Shown here piece by piece: positions 16,303 through 24,302 of a stretch of DNA of 64,000 nt. The stretch comes from an uncultured Kiritimatiellota bacterium (GTDB taxonomy: Bacteria > Verrucomicrobiota > Kiritimatiellia > RFP12 > DVOR01). Positions within the stretch are counted from its first letter, which is position 1, and each line of letters starts with the position of its first letter. The stretch is taken from assembly GCA_944389545.1 (NCBI GenBank), contig CALXMT010000006.1, forward strand, positions 1 through 64,000, written 5' to 3'. The position numbers were made by a program, and so were the translations under genes. The notes under the pieces were generated by a model. It was not told the origin of the DNA. It saw only the letters and a program-made list of their open reading frames with translations, and did not search any database.

Positions 16303-18180
16303 CTAGGCTCGCGTGTCGTGCTGGGCATTGGATAGGCGGTCAAGATGGGCTTGCGCGTCCGCATCGCCTTGCTCTGCCGCTTTGCGGTACCACTTGATGG
16401 CCTCTTGAATCGATTGCTTCACGCCGCGTCCTTTTTCGTACGCCTCGCCGAGATTGCACTGTGCGATCGCATTCCCGCGCTCTGCAGCCTTGCGATACCA
16501 CTTGGCGGCCTCTTTGTATGATTGTTTGACCCCGCGTCCTTCCTCATACATACAGCCCAAATTGCAGAGCGCATAGACGTGCCCCAACGCAATCGCTTTC
16601 CGATACAGCCTGACAGCCTCGGCATCCGACTGTTCCACCCCGTGCCCTTCCGCATACATGAGGGCCAAATTGTAGAGCGCACCCGCATGGTCTTGCTCAA
16701 TTGCCTTGCGATACCAGGCAACCGCCTGCTCGTAGGACTGCTCCACGCCGTGCCCATGGCTATACATCACGCCGAGATTGGCTTGCGCGTCCGCATCCCC
16801 TTGCTTGGCCGCTTTGCGGTACCATTTGACGGCTTCTGTGTATGATTGCTTCACGCCGCGACCGGTCTCATAAGACACGCCCAGAGCATTTTGCGCAGTC
16901 GCCTGACCTTGCTCTGCCGCCTTGCGAAACCACTTGACGGCTTCTGTGTACGATTGCTCCACGCCGTGCCCTTGTTCATACATCATGCCGAGATTGGTTT
17001 GTGCATCGGTATCCTCTTGTTTGACCGCCTTGCGAAACCACTTGACGGCTTCCGTGTACGATTGCTCCACACCACGCCCCGTTTTATAGAGCAGCCCCAT
17101 CATATTCTGTGCATACGCATAGCGCCGACTGGCCGCTTTGCGGAACCACTTTGCGGCCTCCACGTCCGACTGCGCCACGCCGCGCCCCTCCCGGTATTTC
17201 CAGGCAAGCACGTATTGTGCGTTCTCAAATCCTCCTTTTGCCGCTTTCAGATAGCATCGAAAAGCCTTGACGTCCGATTGCTCCACCCCGCGGCCTTTCT
17301 CGAATCGCTCTGCCAGTTTGAGTTGTGTATACGCATTGCCATGTCTTGCCGCTTTGTGAAACCACTTCTCGGCCTCTGCGTCTGACTGCTCCACGCCGCG
17401 CCCTGCTTCATAACGCTCGCCAAGCTCATATTGCGCGCCTGCGTGTCCTTGCTCGGCCGCTTTAAGGAACCACTTGAGTGCCTCAGCATCCGCTTCCGCG
17501 TCGTCATTAGAAGCATAGTAGGAGCCAAGAAGGAATTGCGCGTCCTCATGCCCTTGTTCCGCCGCTTTGTGATATAACCCGATGCAATCAACACAATCTG
17601 AGACGGGATAGAGTTCATGGAGCCAGGCGAGATTGAATTGCGCGTCCGCATAGCCCTGTTCAGCCGCTTTCCGGTACCACTTGTTGGCCGTTTCATATGA
17701 CTGTCTTACGCCATGTCCAGCCTGATACAGCACGCCCAGCTCGTTTTGCGCGGTCGCCTCGCCTTGTGTGGCCGCTTTGCGAAACAACTGTGCCGCCTTT
17801 GTGTAAGACTTCGTCACGCCCACTCCGTTTGCATAAAGCAAGCCCAGATTGGTTTGTGCGACCGTCTGCCCCTGTTTGGCCGCCTTGCGGCACCACTTGG
17901 CGGCCTCAGCGTACGACCGCCGCACGCCATGACCCTTCAGATACAGTGCGCCGAGATTCGCCTGCGCATCGGCCAACCCTTGCTCGGCTGCCCGACGATA
18001 CCACTTCGCGGCCTCCTTGGCCGACTGTTTCACGCCACGACCGGTTTCATGGCGCACGCCCAAATCACATTGCGCGATTGGATCGCCTTGCTCGGCGCGC
18101 GCACGCAGAATGGAGATAGCTTCAGCCCGGTCTTCCGCCTTCGAGGCGTAGCGAGGCTCTAGAATAAACAGTGGTGTCAT
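16303..18180 (-). CDS. Sel1-repeat (SLR) protein
   Basis: 625 residues composed almost wholly of Sel1-like repeats: about 16 full units of 34-36 residues with the pattern A-Q-x3-LG-x2-Y-x2-G-x-GV-x-QS-x3-A-x-KW-x-RKAAEQG, plus a partial last unit. These fold as alpha-alpha solenoids for protein-protein contacts. No signal peptide or membrane segment is seen; a 24-residue N-terminal stretch precedes repeat 1. Units 5 and 6 are irregular (one has CVDCIGLYHKAAEQG). Codon use is visibly less GC-biased than in the flanking genes, and the gene is alone on the minus strand between a MITE-like element and a repeat block, suggesting later acquisition or recent repeat expansion. Role unknown; members elsewhere act as signalling scaffolds or effectors. 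Confidence 0.9.
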   Translation of the reverse strand: MTPLFILEPRYASKAEDRAEAISILRARAEQGDPIAQCDLGVRHETGRGVKQSAKEAAKWYRRAAEQGLADAQANLGALYLKGHGVRRSYAEAAKWCRKAAKQGQTVAQTNLGLLYANGVGVTKSYTKAAQLFRKAATQGEATAQNELGVLYQAGHGVRQSYETANKWYRKAAEQGYADAQFNLAWLHELYPVSDCVDCIGLYHKAAEQGHEDAQFLLGSYYASNDDAEADAEALKWFLKAAEQGHAGAQYELGERYEAGRGVEQSDAEAEKWFHKAARHGNAYTQLKLAERFEKGRGVEQSDVKAFRCYLKAAKGGFENAQYVLAWKYREGRGVAQSDVEAAKWFRKAASRRYAYAQNMMGLLYKTGRGVEQSYTEAVKWFRKAVKQEDTDAQTNLGMMYEQGHGVEQSYTEAVKWFRKAAEQGQATAQNALGVSYETGRGVKQSYTEAVKWYRKAAKQGDADAQANLGVMYSHGHGVEQSYEQAVAWYRKAIEQDHAGALYNLALMYAEGHGVEQSDAEAVRLYRKAIALGHVYALCNLGCMYEEGRGVKQSYKEAAKWYRKAAERGNAIAQCNLGEAYEKGRGVKQSIQEAIKWYRKAAEQGDADAQAHLDRLSNAQHDTRA

Positions 18181-18950
18181 GTGTGGTCTTACGCGGTTGT
18201 GAGTTGAAGAACGATGGACACAACAAACGACATGAGCATCCCCGCGGATTTCACATCATCATCACTATCGCACAACGCCCCCTCCTTGTCAAGGAGGGCC
18301 GCTTCTCCGCCCCTCCTGTCCTTCCCACGAAGGCACAAGGGGCGCTGTCGCGCCCCGGAGAACGGAGAACGGAGCGTGCAGGCCTAAAAAGCCAAACCTT
18401 CCACGGCCACAGAGAACGGAACGCGCGGCAAGCGCGCGACGAAGAAGCCGCTGTGCAAGCGGCGTCAGCCGCCGTCCTATATGTCCTATAGGTCCTATAT
18501 GTCCTACCGCGCCGCCTGTTGGCACGTCGCAGACGTGCCGGGGGTGCAGGGAGAACTTCTCCCTGCCGGGGCGTGGGGCAGCGCCCCACATTCCTCCAAT
18601 CAACCGATCTGCCAATCAGCTAATCAGCCAAAAACCTTTGTGTCCTTTGTGTCCTTTGTGATTTCCAATCCATTCTGGCAGTCCAGCCGGCGGTAGCCGG
18701 CCCCTAATCGGCTTTAATCTGCGTAATCGGCGGTTCCCCTCGCTGGCAGTCTTCGTGTCCCTTCGTGGTTCTTCGTGTCCTTCGTGAATGCCGCGCAGCG
18801 TCCGGTCTCATCGCCGCCGGGGGCGGCGACCCGGGATTCAACCTCCGGGGCTCCTCCAAGCATCCAAACCTCCAAGCTTCCAAGCTTCCACTCTCGCGAC
18901 TTATGACTTATTGCGAGGCGGCTCTCGCGCAAAGTTTCGCCATGTAGAAT
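18181..18950. repeat. Intergenic mosaic of dispersed repeats
   Basis: From about 18290 come the 'gcgccccggagaacggag' run, 'gtgcaggcctaaaaagcc', a 9-nt 'tcctatang' array (about 18475-18505), the palindrome GGCACGTCGCAGACGTGCC (18521-18539), the 'tttgtgtcctttgtg' tract, the 'cttcgtggttcttcgtg' tract and an inverted copy of the 'aagcttcc' module (18810-18890). The first 100 nt hold nothing recognisable. No gene is supported. Confidence 0.75.
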
Positions 18951-18993
18951 CGTGAGATACGACTTTTCGTGTGCGGGGGCTTGCGAAAAAGTG

Positions 18994-19023
18994 TTGACAG
19001 GTGGGGTGGGGATGTTGTATCTT
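18994..19023 (+). promoter_or_regulatory. Promoter of the rplU operon
   Basis: TTGACA (18994-18999), an 18-nt spacer and TATCTT (19018-19023). The roughly 55-nt leader can form a small hairpin around GGCGCCCTGAGGCGTC, a possible site for ribosomal-protein feedback. Confidence 0.85.
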
Positions 19024-19083
19024 ATGCGGACTTTTGGCGCCCTGAGGCGTCTCGGATTTCTGAACCTATCCAAAAGGATGACT

Positions 19084-19398
19084 ATGGAAGCATACGCAGT
19101 GGTTGAGGCAGGCGGCGTGCAGTGCCGCGTGACCGTCGGCAGCGTGATCGAGGTGAACCGGATGGCCGGCGAGCCCGGCGCGGACATCGAGCTGACGGGC
19201 GTTCTGGCGCTGAACACCGGCGACGAGCTGAAGATTGGCATGCCGACCGTCGACGGCGCCAAAGTGGTGGCCACCGTGCTTGGGCACAAGCGCGGCGACA
19301 AGCTGATCCACTTCCGCAAGAACCGCCGCAAAGGCTATGAGCGCCGCGTGGGGCACCGCCAGGAGCTGACGGTCCTCAAGATCAAGTCCATCGCCTAA
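19084..19398 (+). CDS. rplU: 50S ribosomal protein L21
   Basis: 104 residues matching bL21: [15 protein letters not shown] at the N terminus (usual 'YAVIETGGKQYRV'), [31 protein letters not shown] as the RNA-binding C-terminal region, ending TVLKIKSIA. The second ATG (19084) is preferred over one 6 nt upstream because AAAAGG is better spaced from it. The Lys of the usual GGKQYRV motif is Val, a mild oddity. It opens the conserved L21-L27-Obg order. Confidence 0.95.
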   Translation: MEAYAVVEAGGVQCRVTVGSVIEVNRMAGEPGADIELTGVLALNTGDELKIGMPTVDGAKVVATVLGHKRGDKLIHFRKNRRKGYERRVGHRQELTVLKIKSIA

Positions 19399-19411
19399 AG
19401 GAGGAACGACT

Positions 19412-19651
19412 ATGGCAGGCAGCACCGGAAACGGACGCGACAGCAACGCGAAGCGCCTTGGCGTCAAGCGCTACGCCGGGCAGTATGTGAAGGCCGGCGA
19501 GATTTTGGTCCGCCAGCGCGGCACGAAGTTCGCCCCCGGGGCGAATGTGGGCTGCGGGCGCGATTTCACCCTCTTCGCCCTCATCGAAGGCACCGTCGCC
19601 TTCCAGAAGAACGGCAAGGTCGTCACCGTCCAGCCGTTGGCACAGGCCTAA
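19412..19651 (+). CDS. rpmA: 50S ribosomal protein L27
   Basis: 79 residues of bL27: [19 protein letters not shown], the [23 protein letters not shown] core, and a short C-terminal strand. The flexible N-terminal tail, which reaches the peptidyl-transferase centre, is shorter than usual ([11 protein letters not shown] instead of MAHKKGGGSSRNGRDS). The tail lacks the basic residues. AGGAGG precedes the start. It lies 13 nt after rplU and 22 nt before obgE. Confidence 0.95.
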   Translation: MAGSTGNGRDSNAKRLGVKRYAGQYVKAGEILVRQRGTKFAPGANVGCGRDFTLFALIEGTVAFQKNGKVVTVQPLAQA

Positions 19652-19673
19652 AGGAACGGTTTCGGGAACGGCC

Positions 19674-20780
19674 ATGAAGAGCAGGGTGTTCGTCGATTCG
19701 GCCACGGCCGAGGTTCGCGCCGGGCGCGGCGGTGACGGGAGCGGAAGCTTCCGCCGCGAGTCGCACGTGCCCGAAGGCGGCCCCGACGGCGGCGACGGCG
19801 GCCGCGGGGGGAACGTCATCCTCCGCGCAAGCACCCATGCCGACAGCCTCCTGCGCATCTTCTACGAACCCCGCCTCATCGCCGAGAACGGCGTGAACGG
19901 CTCCGGACAGAAGATGCACGGCCGCAACGGCAAAGACTTGATCGTCGACGTCCCCTGCGGCACCGAGGTCTACAACGCCGAGACCGGCGCTTGGCTGGGC
20001 GAGGTCCTCGAGCCCGGGCAGACGCTTCTGCTCGCGAAGGGCGGCCGCGGCGGCTGGGGCAATGTCCACTTCAAGAGCTCCGTCAACCAGGCGCCCGAGA
20101 AGTTCATCCCCGGCAGCGACGGCGAGGCCTTCATGGCCCGCTTCGAGCTCAAGACCATCGCCGATGCCGGCCTCGTGGGCTTTCCCAACGCCGGCAAAAG
20201 CTCCCTCCTCGCCGCCCTCAGCGCCGCCAAGCCGAAAATCGCCAACTACCCCTTCACCACCCTCCACCCCATCGTGGGCACCGTGGTCTACGGGGACTAT
20301 GCGACGATCCGCGTGGCGGACATCCCGGGCATCATCGAAGGCGCCGCCGACGGCATCGGCCTCGGCCTCACCTTCCTCCGGCACATCTCCCGCTCCAAGA
20401 TGCTCGTCTACGTCTTGGACATGGCCGACGAGGAAAACCCCGCAGAGGAAGCCTACCGCATCCTCCGCGCCGAGGTCGAGAGCTACGACCCCGAGCTCGC
20501 CGCGCGCCCGGCCCTCGTCATCGCCAACAAGATGGACGAGCCCGCCGCCCAGGCCCGCTATGCCGAGGCCGCCAAAGCCCTCGGCTTCGAGCCCCTGCGC
20601 CTCTCCCTCACCGCCGAGGGCCGGCCCGGCCTCGAAGCTGTCCGCCAAGCCCTGCGCGATGCGCTCAAGCCCACGCCCCACGGCGCCCCCGCTGAGCCCC
20701 CGCCCGCCGAGGACGGCCCCGTCGACCACACCGAAGTCACCCCCGAGCGGCTTCGCATGGCCACCTTCCTGAAACTCTGA
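19674..20780 (+). CDS. obgE: GTPase ObgE/CgtA
   Basis: 368 residues. The glycine-rich Obg fold occupies about 1-155 (GRGGDGSGSFRRESHVPEGGPDGGDGG) and the G domain about 160-330, with G1 GFPNAGKSSL, G3 DIPGIIEGAADGIGLG, and NKMD as G4. Obg binds the 50S subunit, aids late ribosome assembly and links GTP/ppGpp levels to growth. The tail after 330 is short and acidic/Pro-rich; no large OCT domain is evident. Start at 19674 (MKSRVFVDSATAEVRAGRGG) agrees with the family N terminus. Third gene of the L21 operon. Confidence 0.95.
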   Translation: MKSRVFVDSATAEVRAGRGGDGSGSFRRESHVPEGGPDGGDGGRGGNVILRASTHADSLLRIFYEPRLIAENGVNGSGQKMHGRNGKDLIVDVPCGTEVYNAETGAWLGEVLEPGQTLLLAKGGRGGWGNVHFKSSVNQAPEKFIPGSDGEAFMARFELKTIADAGLVGFPNAGKSSLLAALSAAKPKIANYPFTTLHPIVGTVVYGDYATIRVADIPGIIEGAADGIGLGLTFLRHISRSKMLVYVLDMADEENPAEEAYRILRAEVESYDPELAARPALVIANKMDEPAAQARYAEAAKALGFEPLRLSLTAEGRPGLEAVRQALRDALKPTPHGAPAEPPPAEDGPVDHTEVTPERLRMATFLKL

Positions 20781-20813
20781 ACCACACCACTCTAACACCA
20801 AGGAGTCATTGAA

Positions 20814-21044
20814 ATGTCTCGTATCTGCGAAATCTGCGGCAAGAAGCCCATCGTTGGCAGCCGAATCGTCCGCCACGGCTTGGAAAAGGCCAAGGGCGGC
20901 ATCGGCCTCCACACCACCGGCATCTCCAAGCGCCGCTTCACGCCCAACCTGAAGAACGTGCACGTGCGCACCGCCAATGGCACCACCTGCCACATGACCG
21001 TCTGCGCCGCCTGCATCAAGGCCGGCCGCGTCACCAAGGCCTAA
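20814..21044 (+). CDS. rpmB: 50S ribosomal protein L28
   Basis: 76 residues of bL28: MSRICEICGKKPIVGSRIVRHG, TGISKRRFTPNLKNVHV, then CAACIKAGRVTKA. Two CxxC pairs (Cys5/Cys8 and Cys62/Cys65) mark a zinc-binding C+ form. AAGGAG lies 9 nt upstream. It ends the L21-L27-Obg operon; a GC hairpin (GCCCCGC/GCGGGGC, about 21050-21067) follows, without a T tract. Confidence 0.95.
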   Translation: MSRICEICGKKPIVGSRIVRHGLEKAKGGIGLHTTGISKRRFTPNLKNVHVRTANGTTCHMTVCAACIKAGRVTKA

Positions 21045-21072
21045 GCCAAGCCCCGCACACGCGGGGCGCCCC

Positions 21073-21102
21073 TTGACAAGGCCCCCGCATTTGTGCTATC
21101 TT
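21073..21102 (+). promoter_or_regulatory. Promoter of rpsL-rpsG
   Basis: TTGACA (21073-21078), 18-nt spacer, TATCTT (21097-21102), the same hexamer pair as the rplU promoter. Confidence 0.85.
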
Positions 21103-21124
21103 GCATGAGTTTATTTGGCGCGGA

Positions 21125-21153
21125 GCCCCAAGGCAGGTAGCGTCGCCTTGGGC
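21125..21153 (+). promoter_or_regulatory. Leader hairpin upstream of rpsL
   Basis: The roughly 145-nt leader of rpsL holds the stem CCCAAGGC/GCCTTGGG with a 10-nt loop, followed by 'aggagg' not linked to any start. It may be an autoregulatory site for S7 or S12; this is inference from position. Confidence 0.45.
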
Positions 21154-21248
21154 CCAGGAGGACGAGAGCCCCGTCCCATCGCTTCGGCCAGACCCGAACC
21201 GCCGGCACCGCCGGCACCGACTTGAACGAACCATCGAAGGACAACCGA

Positions 21249-21641
21249 ATGCCTACGATCAATCAGCTCGTGCGCAAGGGTCGCACCCCCCAGCGCAAAA
21301 AGAGCAAATCCCCGGCCCTGGTGGGCTGCCCCCAGCGCCGCGGCGTCTGCACCGTCGTCAAGACCCAGACCCCGAAGAAGCCGAACTCCGCATTGCGTAA
21401 GGTCGCCCGTGTGCGCCTCACCTCCGGCTACGAAGTCACCGCCTACATCCCCGGCGAAGGCCACAACCTCCAGGAGCACTCCGTGGTCCTCGTCCGTGGC
21501 GGCCGCGTCGCCGACCTTCCCGGTGTGCGCTACCACATCATCCGCGGCGCGCTCGACAGCCTCGGCGTCAATGGCCGTGGCCGTTCCCGCTCCAAGTACG
21601 GCGTCAAGAAAGACGCCGCCGCCCAGGCCAAGAAGAAATAA
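21249..21641 (+). CDS. rpsL: 30S ribosomal protein S12
   Basis: 130 residues that align to E. coli S12 without gaps through position 105. The decoding-site loop [11 protein letters not shown] (Lys43) is normal. At position 88, in the loop [14 protein letters not shown], the residue is Ala where nearly all bacteria have Lys; codon GCC is clear. Changes at Lys88 (Lys87 without Met) are classical streptomycin-resistance changes, so natural insensitivity is plausible. The start at 21249 ([11 protein letters not shown]) agrees with the family. S12 monitors decoding in the 30S A site. rpsG follows 13 nt later, the usual str-operon order; fusA and tuf do not follow. Confidence 0.95.
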   Translation: MPTINQLVRKGRTPQRKKSKSPALVGCPQRRGVCTVVKTQTPKKPNSALRKVARVRLTSGYEVTAYIPGEGHNLQEHSVVLVRGGRVADLPGVRYHIIRGALDSLGVNGRGRSRSKYGVKKDAAAQAKKK

Positions 21642-21654
21642 GGAGGCGCGATAA

Positions 21655-22122
21655 ATGAGACGTCGTCAAGCCATCAAGCGCGTCCACCAGACCGACCCCC
21701 GCTTCAACAGCGAGCTCGTCGCCAAGGTCGTCCGCACCCTCATGAAGTCCGGCAAGAAGACCACCGCCGAGCGCATCGTCTACGGCGCCATCGAGGAACT
21801 CGCCAAGGAAACCGGCAAGGATCCCCTCGAGGTCATGGATGCCGCCATCAACAACATGAAGCCCAAAGTCGAGGTCAAGAGCCGTCGCGTCGGCGGCGCC
21901 ACCTACCCGGTGCCCGTCGAAATCCGCCCCGGCCGCCAACTCGCCCTCGCCCTCCGCTGGATGGCGCAGTATGCCGCCGCCCGCCGCGGTGTCCCCATGC
22001 CGCGCGCCGTCGCCCTTGAGCTCATTGATGCCTACAACAACACCGGCAACGTCCTCAAGAAGCGCGACGACACCCACAAGATGGCCCAGGCCAACAAGGC
22101 CTTCGCCCACTACGCCTTCTAA
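21655..22122 (+). CDS. rpsG: 30S ribosomal protein S7
   Basis: 155 residues of uS7, the organiser of the 16S 3' domain: MRRRQAIKRVHQTDPRFNS, LMKSGKKTTAERIVYGA, VEVKSRRVGGATYPVPVEI, and the C-terminal helix KRDDTHKMAQANKAFAHYAF. AGGAGGCG precedes the ATG. It ends the two-gene transcription unit with a strong terminator. Confidence 0.97.
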   Translation: MRRRQAIKRVHQTDPRFNSELVAKVVRTLMKSGKKTTAERIVYGAIEELAKETGKDPLEVMDAAINNMKPKVEVKSRRVGGATYPVPVEIRPGRQLALALRWMAQYAAARRGVPMPRAVALELIDAYNNTGNVLKKRDDTHKMAQANKAFAHYAF

Positions 22123-22148
22123 GGCCCCCGCGCCCAGCGCGACAAAAA

Positions 22149-22180
22149 GCCCCCGACCTTCCCGGTCGGGGGCTTTTTTT
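22149..22180 (+). terminator. Rho-independent terminator of rpsL-rpsG
   Basis: Stem GCCCCCGACC/GGTCGGGGGC with a 5-nt loop and a run of seven T; A residues on the left would let it work from both sides. Confidence 0.92.
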
Positions 22181-22273
22181 GGCTGATTAGCTGATTGGCT
22201 GATTGGCCGGTTGGCTGTCGGTGGGGCCTTGCCCCACACCCCAACATCTCCTAAAAACCGCACTCAAGTGGCT

Positions 22274-22464
22274 AGCCCCCCGCTTCAGACCCTATAGCCC
22301 CCCGCTTCAGACCCTATAGCCCCCCGCTTCAGACCCTATAGCCCCCCGCCTTGGACCCCTATAGGGTCTCGCCTCGGACCCCTATAGGGTCTCGACCCCG
22401 ACCCTTATAGGGTCTCACCACGGACCCCTATAGTGGTCGACCGCCGCCCCCTATAGGGTCTCCC
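22274..22464. repeat. CTATAG array, eight units with 22-23 bp period
   Basis: Cores start at 22292, 22314, 22336, 22359, 22382, 22405 (TTATAG), 22428 and 22451. The first three units are nearly identical 22-mers containing CCCCCCGCTTCAGACC; the rest are 23 bp and carry GACCC/GGGTC arms that make each unit a near-palindrome. Nothing codes here. From 22465 to 22679 follow 'ggagattcaggagatgcag', a palindrome-like 'ggcacatcgcagacatgcc' and 'cttgccacccctgccaggg', parts of the general repeat mosaic. Confidence 0.8.
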
Positions 22465-22679
22465 GAAGCCCCGTTAAGGCCCCACAGGAGATTCAGGAGA
22501 TGCAGGGCGCCCCTGCGGGGCGACGGGCAAGGCCGCTATACTACCTGTTGTGTTATGGCACATCGCAGACATGCCGGGGGTGCAAGGAGAACGAAGGGGC
22601 GTGGCCTTGCCACCCCTGCCAGGGTGTGTGGGGCAGCACCCATTTTCTTGTGCCAAAAGGGTTTCTTAAGACAATCCAA

Positions 22680-22820
22680 ACGCGAAGCCGATGGGCGGGA
22701 GGGAGCGATCAGCGGGCGTTTAGCCCGCAGAGCGACCGGCGTTAGCCCATCTGGCTTCGCGCGCACACTGGCGTTTTTGCGGGAAAAGGAGGCTTGCGGA
22801 TTTCCCCGGACACGATTGGC
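22680..22820. mobile_element. MITE-like element, truncated copy
   Basis: Holds the core with outer stem CGCGAAG-cc-GATGGGC/GCCCATC-tg-GCTTCGCG, inner hairpin GCGGGC-gttta-GCCCGC, and the right terminus (GCGTTTTTGCGGG, then TTTCCCCGGACACGATT). The left terminal repeat is missing; the mosaic of repeats abuts the core instead. Confidence 0.6.
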
Positions 22821-22877
22821 CGCAAGCATCCTGCGGATATGCTATACTACCGGTAGTCAACCCGCAAGGAGAAGGTT

Positions 22878-23738
22878 ATGTTTTGTCAGCAATGTGGAAC
22901 TGAAATCCCCGATACGGCCCGCTTTTGCCCCCAGTGCGGCGCAGATTTGAAGCCTGGTGCCGACCCCGCCTCGGTGCCCACGCCGGTGTCCATTGCCCTG
23001 CTCTCGCTCACGCTTGTCGTGGCCGGGTGCTTCACCGCTTTGACCGCCATCGGGCATTTCTCCGGGAGCTTGACGACGATTTCCGGCAATGGTGTCCTGA
23101 GTGCGGCCTTGGCGCTTTTGATCCTCTTTCAGGGGAAGAGCGCGGCCGTGCGCGTGCCGATCCTTGTCCTTGCCCTGCTTGCCGTCTTTGGCATGGGGGT
23201 TTACAACCACTGCATCCTGTGGGAGATTTACAAGGAAGGCGGCTTTACCTATGATTACTTCTTCTGGAAGCTCGGCGACTTCTTCATCTATTCCGACGTT
23301 TTGACAATGGTGTGCGGGTGCGCCTGGGTGGCCTTGGCCTATGCCGTCACGATGTGCGGCCATCGAACGGCACGGCGTATCCTGGGTTGGTCGGCGCTGT
23401 CGGTCGCGCTCCTCACCCAAGTCGCGACCATCGTTGTCTGCGTGGACTTCTTCCCGGCCTTTCAGGATAGTTTCCTGAGCCAAGACCCATGGAATTATGT
23501 TGGTTTCTTCGGACTGATTCCGTTCAATGTCCTTTTTCCGTTCCTGTTGGTCTTGCGCGATCATCTCGTCCGTACGCCGTTCGCCATTCTGTGTGGCTTG
23601 GTCTTCGTGGCCTCGCTCCTAGGCGCCTTCGAGAAGGAGATGCCCCCGATTTTTATCGCCTTTTCCATCCTCTTCTTCTTCAATGGCCTTTGCCTCTGCG
23701 CCATTCCCTATTGCATCCGCAAGCCGCAAGTGGAGTGA
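22878..23738 (+). CDS. Zinc-ribbon polytopic membrane protein of unknown function
   Basis: 286 residues. The N terminus is a short zinc ribbon with two CxxC pairs, MFCQQCGTEIPDTARFCPQCG (Cys3, Cys6, Cys17, Cys20 in outline), then a Pro-rich linker and about seven or eight hydrophobic helices (from about residue 35 to 280). No transport or enzyme motif is recognised. Such 'zinc-ribbon plus helices' proteins are common and mostly uncharacterised. AAGGAGAAGG precedes the ATG. TATACT at about 22850-22855 could be a -10, without a convincing -35. The gene sits between two MITE-like elements. Confidence 0.7.
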   Translation: MFCQQCGTEIPDTARFCPQCGADLKPGADPASVPTPVSIALLSLTLVVAGCFTALTAIGHFSGSLTTISGNGVLSAALALLILFQGKSAAVRVPILVLALLAVFGMGVYNHCILWEIYKEGGFTYDYFFWKLGDFFIYSDVLTMVCGCAWVALAYAVTMCGHRTARRILGWSALSVALLTQVATIVVCVDFFPAFQDSFLSQDPWNYVGFFGLIPFNVLFPFLLVLRDHLVRTPFAILCGLVFVASLLGAFEKEMPPIFIAFSILFFFNGLCLCAIPYCIRKPQVE

Positions 23739-23784
23739 TAGCTCCTGCGGTGAAACCCCTTGTTTTAACGAGACAAGAAAACGC

Positions 23785-24053
23785 AGTAGTGTCCGGGGAA
23801 GTTTTTCCGCAAAGACGATTTGGCGTGGAAACCCTGCGGGCTCCGTCGCTCCCGTTGGTCACGCCGCCCTTGGGATTTCCACGCTATCGCGCCCCTGAAG
23901 GGGCGCTCAAAAGAGAAAGAAAAGACCGATAAGGCGCGAAACGGAGGGCGGCGGTCGCGGTCAGCGGCGAAGCCGCAGAGCGACCGATGGAGCCCGAAGC
24001 GGTTCGCGCCCCCCTTGCGTCTTTGCGGTTCCATTTTCCCCAGACATTATTGC
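23785..24053. mobile_element. MITE-like element, copy 2 (most symmetrical ends)
   Basis: Left end AGTAGTGTCCGGGGAAG then CCGCAAAGACG; the right end, read as its reverse complement, is AATAATGTCTGGGGAAAA then CCGCAAAGACGC. The core (about 23936-24010) is a diverged version with inner hairpin GCGGC-gaa-GCCGC, flanking stem GGTCGC/GCGACC, and outer stem GGCGCGAA/TTCGCGCC. No coding capacity. The right end lies 11 nt before the tRNA promoter -35. Confidence 0.7.
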
Positions 24054-24064
24054 CAAAAAAGTGC

Positions 24065-24094
24065 TTGCTTTTCGGAGTCGGGTTTTGGTATCAT
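24065..24094 (+). promoter_or_regulatory. Promoter of the tRNA pair
   Basis: TTGCTT (24065-24070), an 18-nt spacer and TATCAT (24089-24094), 12 nt upstream of the first tRNA base. Confidence 0.8.
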
Positions 24095-24106
24095 AATCAG
24101 CGTTCT

Positions 24107-24180
24107 GCGGGCGTAATTCAATGGCAGAATAGGAGCTTCCCATGCTTCTTACGAGGGTTCGATTCCCTTCGCCCGCTCCA
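24107..24180 (+). tRNA. tRNA-Gly(CCC)
   Basis: Acceptor stem GCGGGCG/CGCCCGC, anticodon stem GGAGC/GCTTC with loop TTCCCAT (anticodon CCC), T arm GAGGG-TTCGATT-CCCTT, discriminator T and encoded CCA. Confidence 0.95.
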
Positions 24181-24189
24181 CCCGGTTAA

Positions 24190-24266
24190 GGGCTGTTAGC
24201 TCAGTTGGTTAGAGCACTACCTTCACACGGTAGGGGTCGCTGGTCCGAGTCCAGCACAGCCCACCA
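24190..24266 (+). tRNA. tRNA-Val(CAC)
   Basis: Acceptor stem GGGCTGT/ACAGCCC, D arm with AGCTCAGTTGGTTAGAGC, anticodon stem CTACC/GGTAG with loop TTCACAC (anticodon CAC), T arm CTGGT-CCGAGTC-CAGC, discriminator A and encoded CCA. It lies 9 nt after tRNA-Gly and is cotranscribed. Confidence 0.95.
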
Positions 24267-24281
24267 TATCTTCCGAAAGAC

Positions 24282-24302
24282 GGCGCCTCCGGCGCCTTTT
24301 TT
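24282..24302 (+). terminator. Rho-independent terminator of the tRNA pair
   Basis: Stem GGCGCC-tcc-GGCGCC followed by six T. Confidence 0.9.

Noticed and set aside
23936-24010. A tRNA or tRNA-like gene within the MITE core because of its cloverleaf appearance
   Set aside because: There is no acceptor stem of 7 bp with CCA, no T-loop TTCRA consensus and no anticodon arm of proper size.
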